Assembly (NCBI RefSeq): GCF_035627495.1
Contig: NZ_DASPLO010000150.1
Location: 24,468-88,467, forward strand
Direction: 5' to 3'
From: Methylocaldum sp035627495
GTDB lineage: Bacteria; Pseudomonadota; Gammaproteobacteria; Methylococcales; Methylococcaceae
Length of the DNA: 64,000 bases
In this document: one piece after another, positions 9,068-18,181 of the stretch
How positions within the stretch are numbered: the first letter of the stretch is position 1
Layout of the letters: each line of letters opens with the position of its first letter
Notes under the pieces: generated by a model
The model's input: the letters and a program-made list of their open reading frames with translations, nothing else
What the model was told of the DNA's origin: nothing
Database searches by the model: none
Position numbers and translations under genes: made by a program

Positions 9068-10053
9068 TGATGACCGCATACAAACAGCGGACCAGCTCCG
9101 AGCTTGTGAAAAAACCGTCGCGAGCGGCCCAAGTCCGCGCCGACAAATCGGCAGGGCGAGACGCAATGCGGCGAGCGGGCAGGCCAGGGAAGGACTGCCC
9201 CGGACTCGCGGGCGAAGCCGGACGGCGTAGCGCGGCGAGGCCGATTTGCACAGCGGAGCTGCCCAGAGGGTGCCGAACAGGGAGTGTGCGGCATGACCAA
9301 TCGGCAGGACAAGCCGATTGGCACGGCAAAGCCGCCCGCAGGGTGCCGGGCATGGAAGCCCGGCATGAAAAGCGCAGGCGTACAAGCGAGTACGTTGAGC
9401 ATCGCAGGTGCGGAATCGGGACGCGCAGCAGGTCTTTTCACAAGCTCTCCGGCTTTACGCTGATCGAAGTCCTCATAGCCACTACCCTTCTTGGCGTCAT
9501 GATGCTTTTGTTATTCGGCAGTCTGCGTATCGGCGTAACGAGCTGGGATAGCGGCGAAGACAAGATGGCGCGGGCAAGCCGGCTGTTTCTTGTGCAAAAC
9601 TTCTTGCGCAACCACATCGGAAGCGCTTTGCCTCTGGTTGAGATGGAAGAGTCCGAAGGCTCCGGCATTTCCTTAAGAGGCGGGGAAGACTGGCTCGAAT
9701 ATGTTTCCACATTGCCGCCCCAGGTCAGGTCGGGCGGCCTTTATCGCTTTAGATTATATGTCGCCAAAAACGGGCATCAGAACGACCTAAAGCTCGCCAT
9801 GCGGCCCTATGTCTCAAATCAGGATTCCACCGAAGCGGCCGAGCCGATCGAAGACGTCTTATTACTGGAGAAATTGGATAAACTCACACTTTCCTACCTG
9901 CCGGAAAATCTCCAAATCGGCCAACAGAATAATCCGACCTGGCTTCGGGAATGGCAACAAGCCTTGCTGCCGATGCTGATTCAGGTACAAATCGAGCCGG
10001 AGGACGAAGAACCTTGGCCTACTTTAGTGATCGCGCTCAGAACTCATAGATAA
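9064..10053 (+). CDS. gspJ: Minor pseudopilin GspJ with repeat-expanded leader
   Basis: The mature GspJ begins at FTLIEVLIATTLLGVMMLLL, and the periplasmic domain is normal (RASRLFLVQNFLRNHIG, WLEYVSTLPP, RFRLYVA). The ATG that overlaps gspI gives a leader of about 130 residues, where prepilin leaders are usually 5-25. The extra residues come from a 348-bp inverted-repeat element (9100-9447) lying inside the leader with the frame kept. Removing it joins MMTAYKQRTSS directly to GFTLIE, a textbook leader. An internal in-frame ATG at 9352 would give a leader of about 34 residues and may be used. The next gene, gspK, starts 5 bp after its stop. Confidence 0.88.
   Translation: MMMTAYKQRTSSELVKKPSRAAQVRADKSAGRDAMRRAGRPGKDCPGLAGEAGRRSAARPICTAELPRGCRTGSVRHDQSAGQADWHGKAARRVPGMEARHEKRRRTSEYVEHRRCGIGTRSRSFHKLSGFTLIEVLIATTLLGVMMLLLFGSLRIGVTSWDSGEDKMARASRLFLVQNFLRNHIGSALPLVEMEESEGSGISLRGGEDWLEYVSTLPPQVRSGGLYRFRLYVAKNGHQNDLKLAMRPYVSNQDSTEAAEPIEDVLLLEKLDKLTLSYLPENLQIGQQNNPTWLREWQQALLPMLIQVQIEPEDEEPWPTLVIALRTHR
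9100..9447 (+). repeat. Dispersed inverted-repeat element, copy 1 (inside gspJ)
   Basis: The ends are a perfect 13-bp inverted repeat: GAGCTTGTGAAAA (9100-9112) and TTTTCACAAGCTC (9435-9447). The outer parts match the copies at 18060-18181 and 29439-29582 (ACCGTCGCGAGCGGCC near the left; GAGTACGTTGAGCATCGCAG near the right). About 220 extra bases lie in the middle, including hairpin CCAATCGGC (9297-9305) with GCCGATTGG (9313-9321). TCC on both sides may be a 3-bp target duplication. The length is divisible by three, so gspJ stays open. No protein of its own is evident. Confidence 0.85.
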
Positions 10054-10058
10054 TACCT

Positions 10059-10973
10059 ATGGCGTTCCACCCCCGAGTAGGGCAACAGGGCGTAGCCCTG
10101 ATTTTGGTGCTCTGGATATTGGCCTTGATGACCATCATGGCGGGCAGCTTCGCGTTGTCGACCCAGCGGGAAACCTCGTTGGTGACCAATGCTCGGGAAC
10201 GAGCCAAGGCAGTGGCCTTGGCCGATGGCGGCATACACTATGCCATGTTCATGCTAAACCTGCCGAATGTAACCGAGCGTTGGCATGGAGATGGCACTCC
10301 CAATCGATGGGCATTCAACGGTGTCCCCATTGAAATACGTATTTACGATGAGGCGGGGAAAATCGATCTCAATGCCGCCCGCGAATTGACGTTACGAACT
10401 ATATTGGCGAAATTAATCCAGAATGAAGATCAGGCGGTAAAATTGACGGATGCCATTTTGGACTGGCGCGACGGTGATGATACGAAGCGCCTCAATGGGG
10501 CGGAATCCGCCGAATACCGCGCCGCCGGGCTCGATCAGATGCCGCAAAACCGCAACTTTCTTGTGTTGGAGGAACTCCGTGGAGTTTTGGGGATCACACC
10601 CTCGCTCTACCGAAAACTGGAGCCCTTATTCACCCTTTACACCAATGTCGATGGTATCAACCCGGCAAAGGCATCGAAAAGCGCTTTATTGGCATTGATG
10701 GGCGAGAACAGCCAGGCGGTGGACGCCTTCGTCACCGCTCGGGAAGCAGGGGACGAGAACATACCGCCTCCGCCGTTTCCACCAATCCCCGGAGTTCGAT
10801 TCCACGCGTTCGGGGATTCGGTTTACACGATTCGCGCCCAACCCGCATCGCGGAACCATTCCGAACCGCCGGCTACGGCGGTCGTCAGACGGGAAGCTAG
10901 ACGCCCGGGGGGAATCCCCTTTGTTTTCCTGAGATGGAAGCCGCAAACAGCCGGCGTAACGGCTGATCAATAG
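10059..10973 (+). CDS. gspK: Minor pseudopilin GspK
   Basis: 304 residues. The leader MAFHPRVGQQG precedes the hydrophobic stretch VALILVLWILALMTIMAGSF. As is usual for GspK, Glu5 is absent. The large periplasmic domain has IRIYDEAGKIDLNAA and ILDWRDGDD, the Asp-rich GspK marks. It is predicted to cap the pseudopilus tip. It begins 5 bp after gspJ and ends 5 bp before gspL. Confidence 0.93.
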   Translation: MAFHPRVGQQGVALILVLWILALMTIMAGSFALSTQRETSLVTNARERAKAVALADGGIHYAMFMLNLPNVTERWHGDGTPNRWAFNGVPIEIRIYDEAGKIDLNAARELTLRTILAKLIQNEDQAVKLTDAILDWRDGDDTKRLNGAESAEYRAAGLDQMPQNRNFLVLEELRGVLGITPSLYRKLEPLFTLYTNVDGINPAKASKSALLALMGENSQAVDAFVTAREAGDENIPPPPFPPIPGVRFHAFGDSVYTIRAQPASRNHSEPPATAVVRREARRPGGIPFVFLRWKPQTAGVTADQ

Positions 10974-10978
10974 TACAC

Positions 10979-12085
10979 ATGCTGAAACTCGATACGCCGA
11001 TCAATCTCGATGTCGCCAGATTTCTCCACTGGTGGCGCGGCGAGTTGTCCTTTCTCGTCCCTGCGAGATTGAGAAAACTCTTAGGCAAGGCCAGCGAATA
11101 CCTGGTATTGACGAAAGACGACGATGGCCTGAACGCGGTTTACCACGACGACGAAGGAATCCGTCCGCTGGGCCATTTCACCTTGGACGATGGCGGCAGC
11201 CGGAAACGGGAACGCCTCCTGGAAAGCATGCCGACCCTGACGGAGGCGAAAGTCCTCCTGAGATTGACCCCCGGCCAGGCCATGCGGAAGACGCTAAAGC
11301 TTCCGCTGGCGGCGGAAGAGAATTTAAGCCGGGTGGTGGCGTTCGAAATGGATCGCCTGACCCCCTTCAAGAGCGACCAGGTTTATTACGCGGCGCGCCA
11401 GCTGGAGCGATCGCCGGCAACCCGCCAGATCACGGTGGAACTCATCTTGACCCCGCGCAATAAACTGGATGCCTTGCTGGAAGAACTGGCCGTTTGGGGC
11501 TGGCGGCCGAACATCGTGGACATGGCGGGCGACTCCCCGCTCGGCGCCTACGATTTGTTGCCCGAGAAGTACCGGTCGCCGCGAAACCCATGGCCTTACA
11601 GGATTAATTTGGCGCTGGCCGCGTTGATCGTTTTGCTCGTGATCGTGTTGGGCGTTCTGCCGATCTGGTCCAATCGCTCGCTCGCATTGGACCTGGAGCA
11701 AGAGGTAAAAAAGGCTAGCAAGACCGCAAAAGAAGTCGAGTCCTTGCGCCACGAGATGGAAGATCTGGTGCACCAAACGAGATTTCTTCAGCAAAGGAAG
11801 CGCGCAGAACCGGCCATGGTGGATATGCTGCAGGAGTTGACCGACGTTATGCCCGATCAGACCTGGCTCAACGGCTTGCAGTACCGAGACCACCGGCTCG
11901 TCATACAAGGACAATCGCCGTCCGCTTCGGCTTTGATCGAACTGATCGAGGCGTCGCCCTTTTTCCAAAATACCAGTTTTGTATCACCGGTAACGAAAGA
12001 CACGGCCAGCGGGCTGGAACGTTTCCAGATCGCCAGCGAGGTCGTCAACGGGAGGTTTTCTGAAAAACCGGCTTCTTCTGAATAA
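10979..12085 (+). CDS. gspL: Type II secretion protein GspL (PilN-type)
   Basis: 368 residues. The N-terminal 200 residues are an actin-like cytoplasmic domain (LRLTPGQAMRKTLKLPLAAEENL, VVAFEMDRLTPF). One membrane helix follows near 212-230 (INLALAALIVLLVIVLGVLP), then a coiled-coil (LEQEVKKASKTAKEVESL) and a PilN-like periplasmic ferredoxin fold (MLQELTDVMPDQTWLNGLQY). GspL links the GspE ATPase to GspM. Its 3' end overlaps the likely upstream start region of gspM. Confidence 0.85.
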   Translation: MLKLDTPINLDVARFLHWWRGELSFLVPARLRKLLGKASEYLVLTKDDDGLNAVYHDDEGIRPLGHFTLDDGGSRKRERLLESMPTLTEAKVLLRLTPGQAMRKTLKLPLAAEENLSRVVAFEMDRLTPFKSDQVYYAARQLERSPATRQITVELILTPRNKLDALLEELAVWGWRPNIVDMAGDSPLGAYDLLPEKYRSPRNPWPYRINLALAALIVLLVIVLGVLPIWSNRSLALDLEQEVKKASKTAKEVESLRHEMEDLVHQTRFLQQRKRAEPAMVDMLQELTDVMPDQTWLNGLQYRDHRLVIQGQSPSASALIELIEASPFFQNTSFVSPVTKDTASGLERFQIASEVVNGRFSEKPASSE

Positions 12086-12107
12086 GCCCCGGCTCCTGGC
12101 CCTCGGA

Positions 12108-12641
12108 TTGCTCGCCGGCATCATCGCCGTGCTCTATCTGGCGGCGATCGCTCCGGTAGTCGATCTTGCCCGGGAATACGGCGAATCCGTCGACGATTTG
12201 CGGTTTCGCCTGCAGCGCTACCAAAAAGTCGCGGCGGAAAAGGACAATTTGCTCGCAAGCCTAGAACAGATCAAGGCCGCAGGACAGCAAGACGAGCGCT
12301 TTATCGCACGTGACTCCGCCGCACTGGCTTCCGCCGATCTGCAGTCGATGGTCAAGGAAATCGTGAGTCAGGCCGGCGGCGAACTGACCAGCACCCAGGT
12401 GATACCCGAACGGAAGGAAGAGAATTTCACCCGAATTTCCGTAAAAGTACGCGTGAACGGCAGCACCAATGTGCTGCGCGACGTTTTGCATAGCATTGAA
12501 TCCTCAAAGCCCATGCTGTTCGTGGAAAACCTCAATATACGGCCGATTCGGATGCCTCGCAATCCGGCGGCCAAGCAGTCCCAGCCGGTCGACAAGCTGA
12601 GCGTGGATTTCGACGTCATCGGTTACATGCAGGCCAGTTAA
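12108..12641 (+). CDS. gspM: Type II secretion protein GspM
   Basis: A membrane helix at the N-terminus is followed by a coiled-coil (VDDLRFRLQRYQKVAAEKDNL) and a periplasmic fold (DLQSMVKEIVSQAGGEL, FVENLNIRPI). The position after gspL identifies GspM, the partner that anchors GspL. The TTG at 12108 falls inside the membrane helix and leaves no cytoplasmic end. The frame is open upstream, where CTG at 12060, with GGAGG at 12051-12055, would give LKNRLLLNKPRLLALG before the helix. I think the true start is there, inside the gspL end, but a CTG start needs proof. Confidence 0.8.
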   Translation: MLAGIIAVLYLAAIAPVVDLAREYGESVDDLRFRLQRYQKVAAEKDNLLASLEQIKAAGQQDERFIARDSAALASADLQSMVKEIVSQAGGELTSTQVIPERKEENFTRISVKVRVNGSTNVLRDVLHSIESSKPMLFVENLNIRPIRMPRNPAAKQSQPVDKLSVDFDVIGYMQAS

Positions 12642-12644
12642 GCC

Positions 12645-13304
12645 ATGAGCAAATGGTCCCGCGATAATTTGTTAACCTTGATTCTGGCCGGCGTTACGGC
12701 CTTGCTGCTCATCGGCGTCGCCATCGAATCGGCCGTATTGGAAGACAAGCGGTCAATCGCGCCGGTTTCTTCGGAAAAAGCCTCGAATTCGGAAGCAACC
12801 GAAACGGTCGATGCCGAGGATGTTGAGCTGCCCGATATTCAGGAATACGAAGCGATCGTCCAGCGTCCGTTGTTTATGGAAGGCCGCCGTCCCGGCGCGG
12901 AAGGTGGGGAAACGACAGCCACGACTGCACAGGATACGCCGTTGACGGTGAAGCTGATGGGGGTCGCTTTCTCTCCGTCGGACAAGACCGCGCTTTTCGT
13001 AGACGCAAAAGGCAAGTACAAGCGATTGAAGAAGAACGGCTCAATCGACGGTTGGACCCTGGTCGATTTCGGCCAGGACAGAGTGACGCTGCAGCAGGGC
13101 GATGAACAAAGGGAGCTGATGCTGCTTAAACCCAAACCCAAGACGGCACCGGGTCAGCCCCAGCAAACACCGCAGCAGCCGGCCCCCCCGCCGAGACCGG
13201 TAACGCCTCCGCCGCCTCCGGTGGAAGAAATAAGCGAAGAAGCCGAAGTTATCGAGGAAGAAGAAACCGTCGACGAAGAAGCCGTTACCGAAGAAGCCGA
13301 GTAA
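12645..13304 (+). CDS. gspN: Type II secretion protein of the GspC/XpsN type
   Basis: 219 residues. An N-terminal membrane helix (LLTLILAGVTALLLIGVAIE) precedes a periplasmic homology-region-like domain (YEAIVQRPLFMEGRRP, LTVKLMGVAFSPSDKTALF, YKRLKKNGSIDGWTL). The tail is Pro-rich, then Glu-rich. In this gene order the position before gspD is held by xpsN, which contacts the secretin as GspC does elsewhere. No PDZ domain is present. No separate gspC is seen in the operon, so this protein probably does that job. Confidence 0.75.
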   Translation: MSKWSRDNLLTLILAGVTALLLIGVAIESAVLEDKRSIAPVSSEKASNSEATETVDAEDVELPDIQEYEAIVQRPLFMEGRRPGAEGGETTATTAQDTPLTVKLMGVAFSPSDKTALFVDAKGKYKRLKKNGSIDGWTLVDFGQDRVTLQQGDEQRELMLLKPKPKTAPGQPQQTPQQPAPPPRPVTPPPPPVEEISEEAEVIEEEETVDEEAVTEEAE

Positions 13305-13487
13305 CCGGATCAGTAATAGAATCCTCGCTAATAAAACAGGCCGCACGGAGCGCCAACTATTGCTAGCGGTTAACACACTGTGCCGCACTCGGAAAGTGAA
13401 ATCTTTATTTTCGCGTTCCTGCTCGAAAAACATCAGGATGTCGGTTTTTCGAGGTTTCACCTAAGAAGCCAAAGACGAAAAGGGTCT

Positions 13488-15842
13488 ATGCACAAAACAA
13501 CAAGTCGATTCGTAATTGCACCGCTAGTGGTTGCCTTGGGGTTTTCCGGATGCGAATACATTAAGCCATATGCAACCAAGCCGCCGTCCTTACCGGAGAA
13601 TTTAACGGGCGAAGGTCGGAAAGCCGAGACTACCGTTCCGGTGCAAACCGAACCGCTCGTCCAGGAGCCGCCGAGACCGCCCGAATACTACCCTCCCTCC
13701 GGTAGCGTGATCGGCCCCGGCGCGCCTGTCGAGAAACGGCCTGCGAAAGAGGGAAAATACACCCTGAATTTCGACGATGCCGATCTGGGGGAAGTAGCCA
13801 AAGTCATACTGGGCGACATGCTAAGGGTTAACTATGTTTTAAGCCCCAAAGTGGCCGGTAAGGTAAGTCTGCAAACGACCCGCCCCTTGGCCGACGATGA
13901 ACTGCTTCCCACCCTGGAAATGCTGCTCAAGATGAACGGAGCGGTATTAATCCGGGACAAAGGGCTCTACCGCATCGAACCGGATGCCACTGCGACCGCC
14001 GACGCACCGGGCGCGCGACTGGGAGTCGCTGGCCAGACGCTGCCTGCAGGCTATCAATTGCGGGTAGTGCCTTTACGTTACGTGGGCGTGCAGGAAATGC
14101 AAAAGGTCATTGAGCCCATGATGCCGCCCAAGTCCATCATCCGCGCCGATGAAAGCCGGAACGTCATGGTCTTGGCGGGAACCAGCGAGGAACTAGAGGG
14201 TGTGCTCGAAACGATCCGCATGTTCGACGTCGATTTCATGCGCGGCATGTCGGTTGGACTGTATCCCCTCAAAAACGTCGAACCCGCGACGATAGTGGAA
14301 GAACTCGACAAGGTGCTGGGGGATACGGCCAAAGGCCCGCTGGCTGGCGTAGTCCGCTTGTTGCCTATCGAACGGCTCAACGCCGTCTTGGCGGTGACCC
14401 CCCAGCCGCGCTATCTGGACGAAGTGGAAACCTGGGTGGAACGACTCGACCGCTACAGCAGCACTCGGGCAGGCGGGGTCCATGTCTATCGGGTACAGAA
14501 CGTGGACGCCGTGGAACTGGCGGAAACATTGTCCAATATATTCGGCGGAGGCGCGGGGCAGCGGCGGGCGCCCGGTCCCTCGCTGGCACCGGGCATGCAG
14601 AGTACGACCATCGGAGGTGGCGGGAGCGGAGGTTTCGATCAAACCGGCGACGGCATCACATCCGACACCGGATCGGTGGGAACCTTGGGCGGCGGTACGG
14701 GAAGCTCGCTCGGCAGCACCACCTCGACGCCGAGCCGCTTCGGCTCCACGGCGGGAGGCTTAGGTGGTACTACGGGAGGCTTAGGCGGTGTAAGCGGTAC
14801 CACGGGAGACTTAGGCGGCCGAAGAACTGGCGGTCTGGGTACGAGAGGCGGGATTAGGGGGGCTCGCGCCGCCCGAGCCGGCCGCGGTGCAGCGGTTGCC
14901 GAACTCGGCGGTGTTCGCATCGTTGCCGATCCGGCCAACAATGCTTTGATCATTACCGCCAGGGCGCAGGAGTACAAGGAAATCGAAGCGGTGATCAAGG
15001 AATTGGACATCATGCCCTTGCAGGTGCTGGTGGACGCCACGATCGTGGAGGTCAGCCTGACGGGCGATCTGCGATACGGCTTGCAGTGGTTTTTCAACCA
15101 CGGGTCCGGAGCCGCGGTACTTGGAAGTCAGATCGAAGACATTGCGCAAGCCGCGGCGCTGGCTGGCGGATTCACCTACTCATTGGTCGCTGCGGGCAGA
15201 GACATCCGGGTGCAGCTGAATCTTCTGGCCCACGACAACAAAGTCAACGTGATTTCCTCGCCCTCCCTGATGGTGTTGAATAACCAGGAAGCCCAGATCA
15301 ACGTGGGCGATACCATTCCCCTCGCGACCGCCCAAACGACCGGGCTCGCCGGCGTCGGCGCCACCAACCAGCCGACCATAACCAGCAGCTTTCAGTATGT
15401 CGATACCGGCGTCATCCTCCATGTCCGCCCTCGCGTCAACGCGGGAGGACTGGTGACTCTGGAGATCACGCAAGAAGTCAGCACGCCATCGCCCACCACA
15501 GTAGGGAATACGTCTACCTTCATCATCTCAAAGCGAGCGATCGAAAGTGCGGTAGCGGTCGGAAATGGCGGGACCATAGCCTTGGGCGGCCTAATCAGAG
15601 ACAATCACACCAAAGACATAACGGGTATACCAATCTTGAGCAGGATTCCCTGGATCGGTTCCTTGTTCGGATCTACCCAAAAGACGCTCAATCGAACCGA
15701 ACTGGTCGTACTCCTGACACCGAGAGTGGTTCAGGAGAAAAAGGATATCGGCGCGATCACGTCCGAATTCAAACGAAAACTCACCGGACTTTTCGAAGAA
15801 ACGGGTCGGCCCGGCGAGTTGAGGCTCAAGACCAGGGATTAG
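13488..15842 (+). CDS. gspD: Type II secretion secretin GspD
   Basis: 784 residues from ATG 13488. The signal peptide ends in a lipobox-like LGFSGC, so it is probably a lipoprotein; the frame is open back to GTG 13380, but that start would bury the signal. The N0 domain (YTLNFDDADLGEVAKVIL) and N1-N3 repeats (LRVVPLRYVGVQEMQKVI, VHVYRVQNVDAVELAETL) precede the secretin core (VIVEVSLTGDLRYGLQWF, VISSPSLMVLNNQEAQINVG, IGSLFGS). N3 is split by a Gly/Ser/Thr-rich insert of about 110 residues. It forms the outer-membrane channel. It is the last gene of the operon. Confidence 0.95.
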   Translation: MHKTTSRFVIAPLVVALGFSGCEYIKPYATKPPSLPENLTGEGRKAETTVPVQTEPLVQEPPRPPEYYPPSGSVIGPGAPVEKRPAKEGKYTLNFDDADLGEVAKVILGDMLRVNYVLSPKVAGKVSLQTTRPLADDELLPTLEMLLKMNGAVLIRDKGLYRIEPDATATADAPGARLGVAGQTLPAGYQLRVVPLRYVGVQEMQKVIEPMMPPKSIIRADESRNVMVLAGTSEELEGVLETIRMFDVDFMRGMSVGLYPLKNVEPATIVEELDKVLGDTAKGPLAGVVRLLPIERLNAVLAVTPQPRYLDEVETWVERLDRYSSTRAGGVHVYRVQNVDAVELAETLSNIFGGGAGQRRAPGPSLAPGMQSTTIGGGGSGGFDQTGDGITSDTGSVGTLGGGTGSSLGSTTSTPSRFGSTAGGLGGTTGGLGGVSGTTGDLGGRRTGGLGTRGGIRGARAARAGRGAAVAELGGVRIVADPANNALIITARAQEYKEIEAVIKELDIMPLQVLVDATIVEVSLTGDLRYGLQWFFNHGSGAAVLGSQIEDIAQAAALAGGFTYSLVAAGRDIRVQLNLLAHDNKVNVISSPSLMVLNNQEAQINVGDTIPLATAQTTGLAGVGATNQPTITSSFQYVDTGVILHVRPRVNAGGLVTLEITQEVSTPSPTTVGNTSTFIISKRAIESAVAVGNGGTIALGGLIRDNHTKDITGIPILSRIPWIGSLFGSTQKTLNRTELVVLLTPRVVQEKKDIGAITSEFKRKLTGLFEETGRPGELRLKTRD

Positions 15843-15957
15843 AACACGCCCGGCACTGTGCGTCTGATTGCGCAGGCCGGGCTCTGATCAAGCGCCTTGG
15901 GCACGCGCCGGCTCAGACGTGTTCACGGCATTATCATTCGCGCGATCTGGCGTCCGA
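15843..15957. terminator. Possible bidirectional terminator region
   Basis: A short region between convergent gspD and the cox15-ftsY gene. GAACACG at the left end and CGTGTTC near 15918 are complementary. Inside them CCCGGC pairs with GCCGGG around GCACTGTGCGTCTGATTGCGCAG. The structure could stop transcription from both sides. There is no clear run of T, so this is a weak call. Confidence 0.35.
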
Positions 15958-17973
15958 TCACTCGGCGAATAATGCATCTACGAATTTCCGCGCGTCGAAA
16001 TCCTGCAAGTCATCGATGCCCTCGCCGATCCCTATGAACCGGATCGGCAGCCCGAACTGCTTGGCCAGGGCGAAGATGACGCCGCCCTTGGCGGTGCCGT
16101 CGAGCTTGGTGAGCGCGATCCCCGTCAGCCCGACCGCTTCGTTGAACAGCTTGGCTTGCGAAATCGCATTTTGGCCGGTGCTCGCATCGAGCACCAAGAG
16201 CACCTCGTGCGGCGCGGTCTCGTCGAGCCTGCCCATGATGCGTTTGATCTTGCTGAGCTCCTCCATGAGATGCGATTTCGTATGGAGACGCCCCGCCGTA
16301 TCGGCGATGAGCACATCGATGCCCCGCGCCTGGGCCGCTTGCACCGCATCGTAGACGACCGACGCCGAATCGGCCCCGGTGTGTTGGGCGATCACCTGGA
16401 CGTTGTTCCGGTCACCCCAGGTTTGCAATTGCTCTACGGCCGCGGCGCGGAAGGTATCGCCGGCCGCCAGCATGACGCTGTGTCCCTGGCTTTGAAGGCG
16501 TTTGGCGAGCTTGCCGATAGTCGTAGTCTTGCCCACGCCGTTCACGCCTACGACCAGGATAACGAAGGGCCGAGTCTCCGCCGGAATGTCGAGCGGAACG
16601 CTGACGGGCCGGAGGATCTCGTACAAATACTCGCGGAGGCTGGCCGCCAAGGTGCCGACATCGTCAAGCTGATGCCGCTCCAAGCTTTCCGTGAGATGGC
16701 GAACGATGTCCTGAGTCGCTGTCACGCCGATATCGGCCATCAACAACTGGGACTCGATATCTTCCAAAACATCGCGATCGATGGCTTTCTTGCCGAGGGC
16801 GAGCGTCCCGAGAAAGCCGGTGAGACCACTGCGGGTTTTCCCGAGCTGGCTTTTGAGCCGAACGAACATGCCTTCCGGCGTGGGCCGTGCAGGTACCTTT
16901 TCGACGGGAAGCGGCGGAACGATCGGCGGCAAGACCTCGGCAGGCGGTGCGACACTGATGCGCTCGGCAGCCGCCTCGCGCGCGGGCATTTCAGCCTCAA
17001 CACGTCGAGGCAGACGAAGATAAAAATGAACATGGACCAGATTCAGCCAAAGCAGTGCAGCCACGGCGTGGTGCGCGACCGCTACGGCAACCGGCATACG
17101 CAGCAGAACCGCTGCGATCCCCAAGCTGATCTGTGCCAGCAGCAAAAAGCTGAGAAGCACGCCGGCCTTGCTCAGGCGAGGCACTTTGCGGTTCGAGGTG
17201 ATCCCTGTAGCCAGCACGCTGAGCACCAGAAAAACCGCTATGGCGCCCACGCGGTGCGCCCAATGGATGGCGACGCGGGCGTCCAGCGGCAATCCGCCTT
17301 TTTGATAATCGGCGCCACCGATACCTCGCCAAAGCGTAAAACCCTCGGCGTAATCGGCATCAGGCCAGAAAGAGCCCAGACAGGTGGGAAAATCCGGGCA
17401 GGACAGCGCGGCGTAATTCGACGATGTCCATCCGCCCAAGAAAATCTGCGCGAACAGCAATAACAAGGAGAAACCGCTCAAGCGGCGCAGCCACCGGGTA
17501 TCTCCGACCGGCGGCGTTTTCGGACTCACCGTGAGGTACAGCCAATACAATAGGGCAAGCGTAAGAAACCCTGCCAATAGATGGGCCGTGACGATGACGG
17601 GCATAACCAGGAATTTCACGGTCCACATACCGAGAAGCGCCTGCCCGACCACAAGAGCAAGGGTTGCATAGGTCAATGCGATCGCTCTACCCCTGTTTTC
17701 CCGCACCCGAAACACCAGTCCGGCGAGTACGAGAACAAAAACGCCCAAAGTGCCGGCAAGATAGCGATGGATCATCTCTTTCCAGGCTTTGGCCGCGTCG
17801 AACGGGGCATGCCGCAACGCTTCGGCAATCTGCGGTTCCTCGACGATCATCTTTCCATAACAGCCAGGCCAATCCGGACAGCCCAGCCCGGCATCCGAGA
17901 TACGGACATAAGCGCCCATCGCCATTACGCAAAATGCGAGAATCAGGGAAAAGAGAGTTAGGTTTCTGAACAT
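15958..17973 (-). CDS. ftsY: Haem A synthase (CtaA/Cox15) fused to SRP receptor FtsY
   Basis: One uninterrupted 671-residue frame. Residues 1-325 are a full haem A synthase: eight hydrophobic segments, Cys pairs CPDWPGC (32-38) and CPDFPTC (192-198), and haem-ligand motifs EMIHR (66-70), TAHLLAG, HWAHR and AHHA. A linker rich in Pro/Ala/Glu (325-368) leads to a full FtsY NG GTPase (369-671): GVNGVGKTTT (476-485), DTFRAAA, DTAGRLH and TKLDG. The fusion would tether the SRP receptor to the membrane through an eight-helix enzyme in place of the acidic A domain. Internal ATGs at codons 329 (16989) and 369 (16869) could make free FtsY. SURF1 and an SCO-like gene lie upstream. Confidence 0.9.
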   Translation of the reverse strand: MFRNLTLFSLILAFCVMAMGAYVRISDAGLGCPDWPGCYGKMIVEEPQIAEALRHAPFDAAKAWKEMIHRYLAGTLGVFVLVLAGLVFRVRENRGRAIALTYATLALVVGQALLGMWTVKFLVMPVIVTAHLLAGFLTLALLYWLYLTVSPKTPPVGDTRWLRRLSGFSLLLLFAQIFLGGWTSSNYAALSCPDFPTCLGSFWPDADYAEGFTLWRGIGGADYQKGGLPLDARVAIHWAHRVGAIAVFLVLSVLATGITSNRKVPRLSKAGVLLSFLLLAQISLGIAAVLLRMPVAVAVAHHAVAALLWLNLVHVHFYLRLPRRVEAEMPAREAAAERISVAPPAEVLPPIVPPLPVEKVPARPTPEGMFVRLKSQLGKTRSGLTGFLGTLALGKKAIDRDVLEDIESQLLMADIGVTATQDIVRHLTESLERHQLDDVGTLAASLREYLYEILRPVSVPLDIPAETRPFVILVVGVNGVGKTTTIGKLAKRLQSQGHSVMLAAGDTFRAAAVEQLQTWGDRNNVQVIAQHTGADSASVVYDAVQAAQARGIDVLIADTAGRLHTKSHLMEELSKIKRIMGRLDETAPHEVLLVLDASTGQNAISQAKLFNEAVGLTGIALTKLDGTAKGGVIFALAKQFGLPIRFIGIGEGIDDLQDFDARKFVDALFAE

Positions 17974-18059
17974 AGTCTTGTTATTGTCGTGTCAATGTTC
18001 GATCGCGGTGATCCGAACCGAATAGCGGTCCTGGTTTGAAGGCGTCGGCATCCGATTCA

Positions 18060-18181
18060 GAGGTTGTGAAAAGAACCGTCGCGAGCGGCCCGACTTCGTT
18101 CGAGAAGCGCAGGCGTACAGGGAGTACGTTGAGCATCGCAGGCGCGGACTCGGGCCGCGCAGTAGGTTTTTTCACAATCTC
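18060..18181 (+). repeat. Dispersed inverted-repeat element, copy 2
   Basis: 122 bp with near-perfect 13-bp ends, GAGGTTGTGAAAA and TTTTCACAATCTC. The inside has GTCGCGAGCGGCC, GTACAGGGAGTACGT and GGGCCGCGCAGTAGG. It lies between the cox15-ftsY gene and the SCO-like gene and touches the stop codon of the latter. It is the same family as 9100-9447 and 29439-29582. Confidence 0.8.

Noticed and set aside
13380..13487. GTG start for gspD upstream of 13488
   Set aside because: It would place 36 residues ahead of the lipoprotein signal peptide.
16156..17463. 435-codon open frame antisense to cox15-ftsY
   Set aside because: Shadow of a strongly supported gene on the minus strand.
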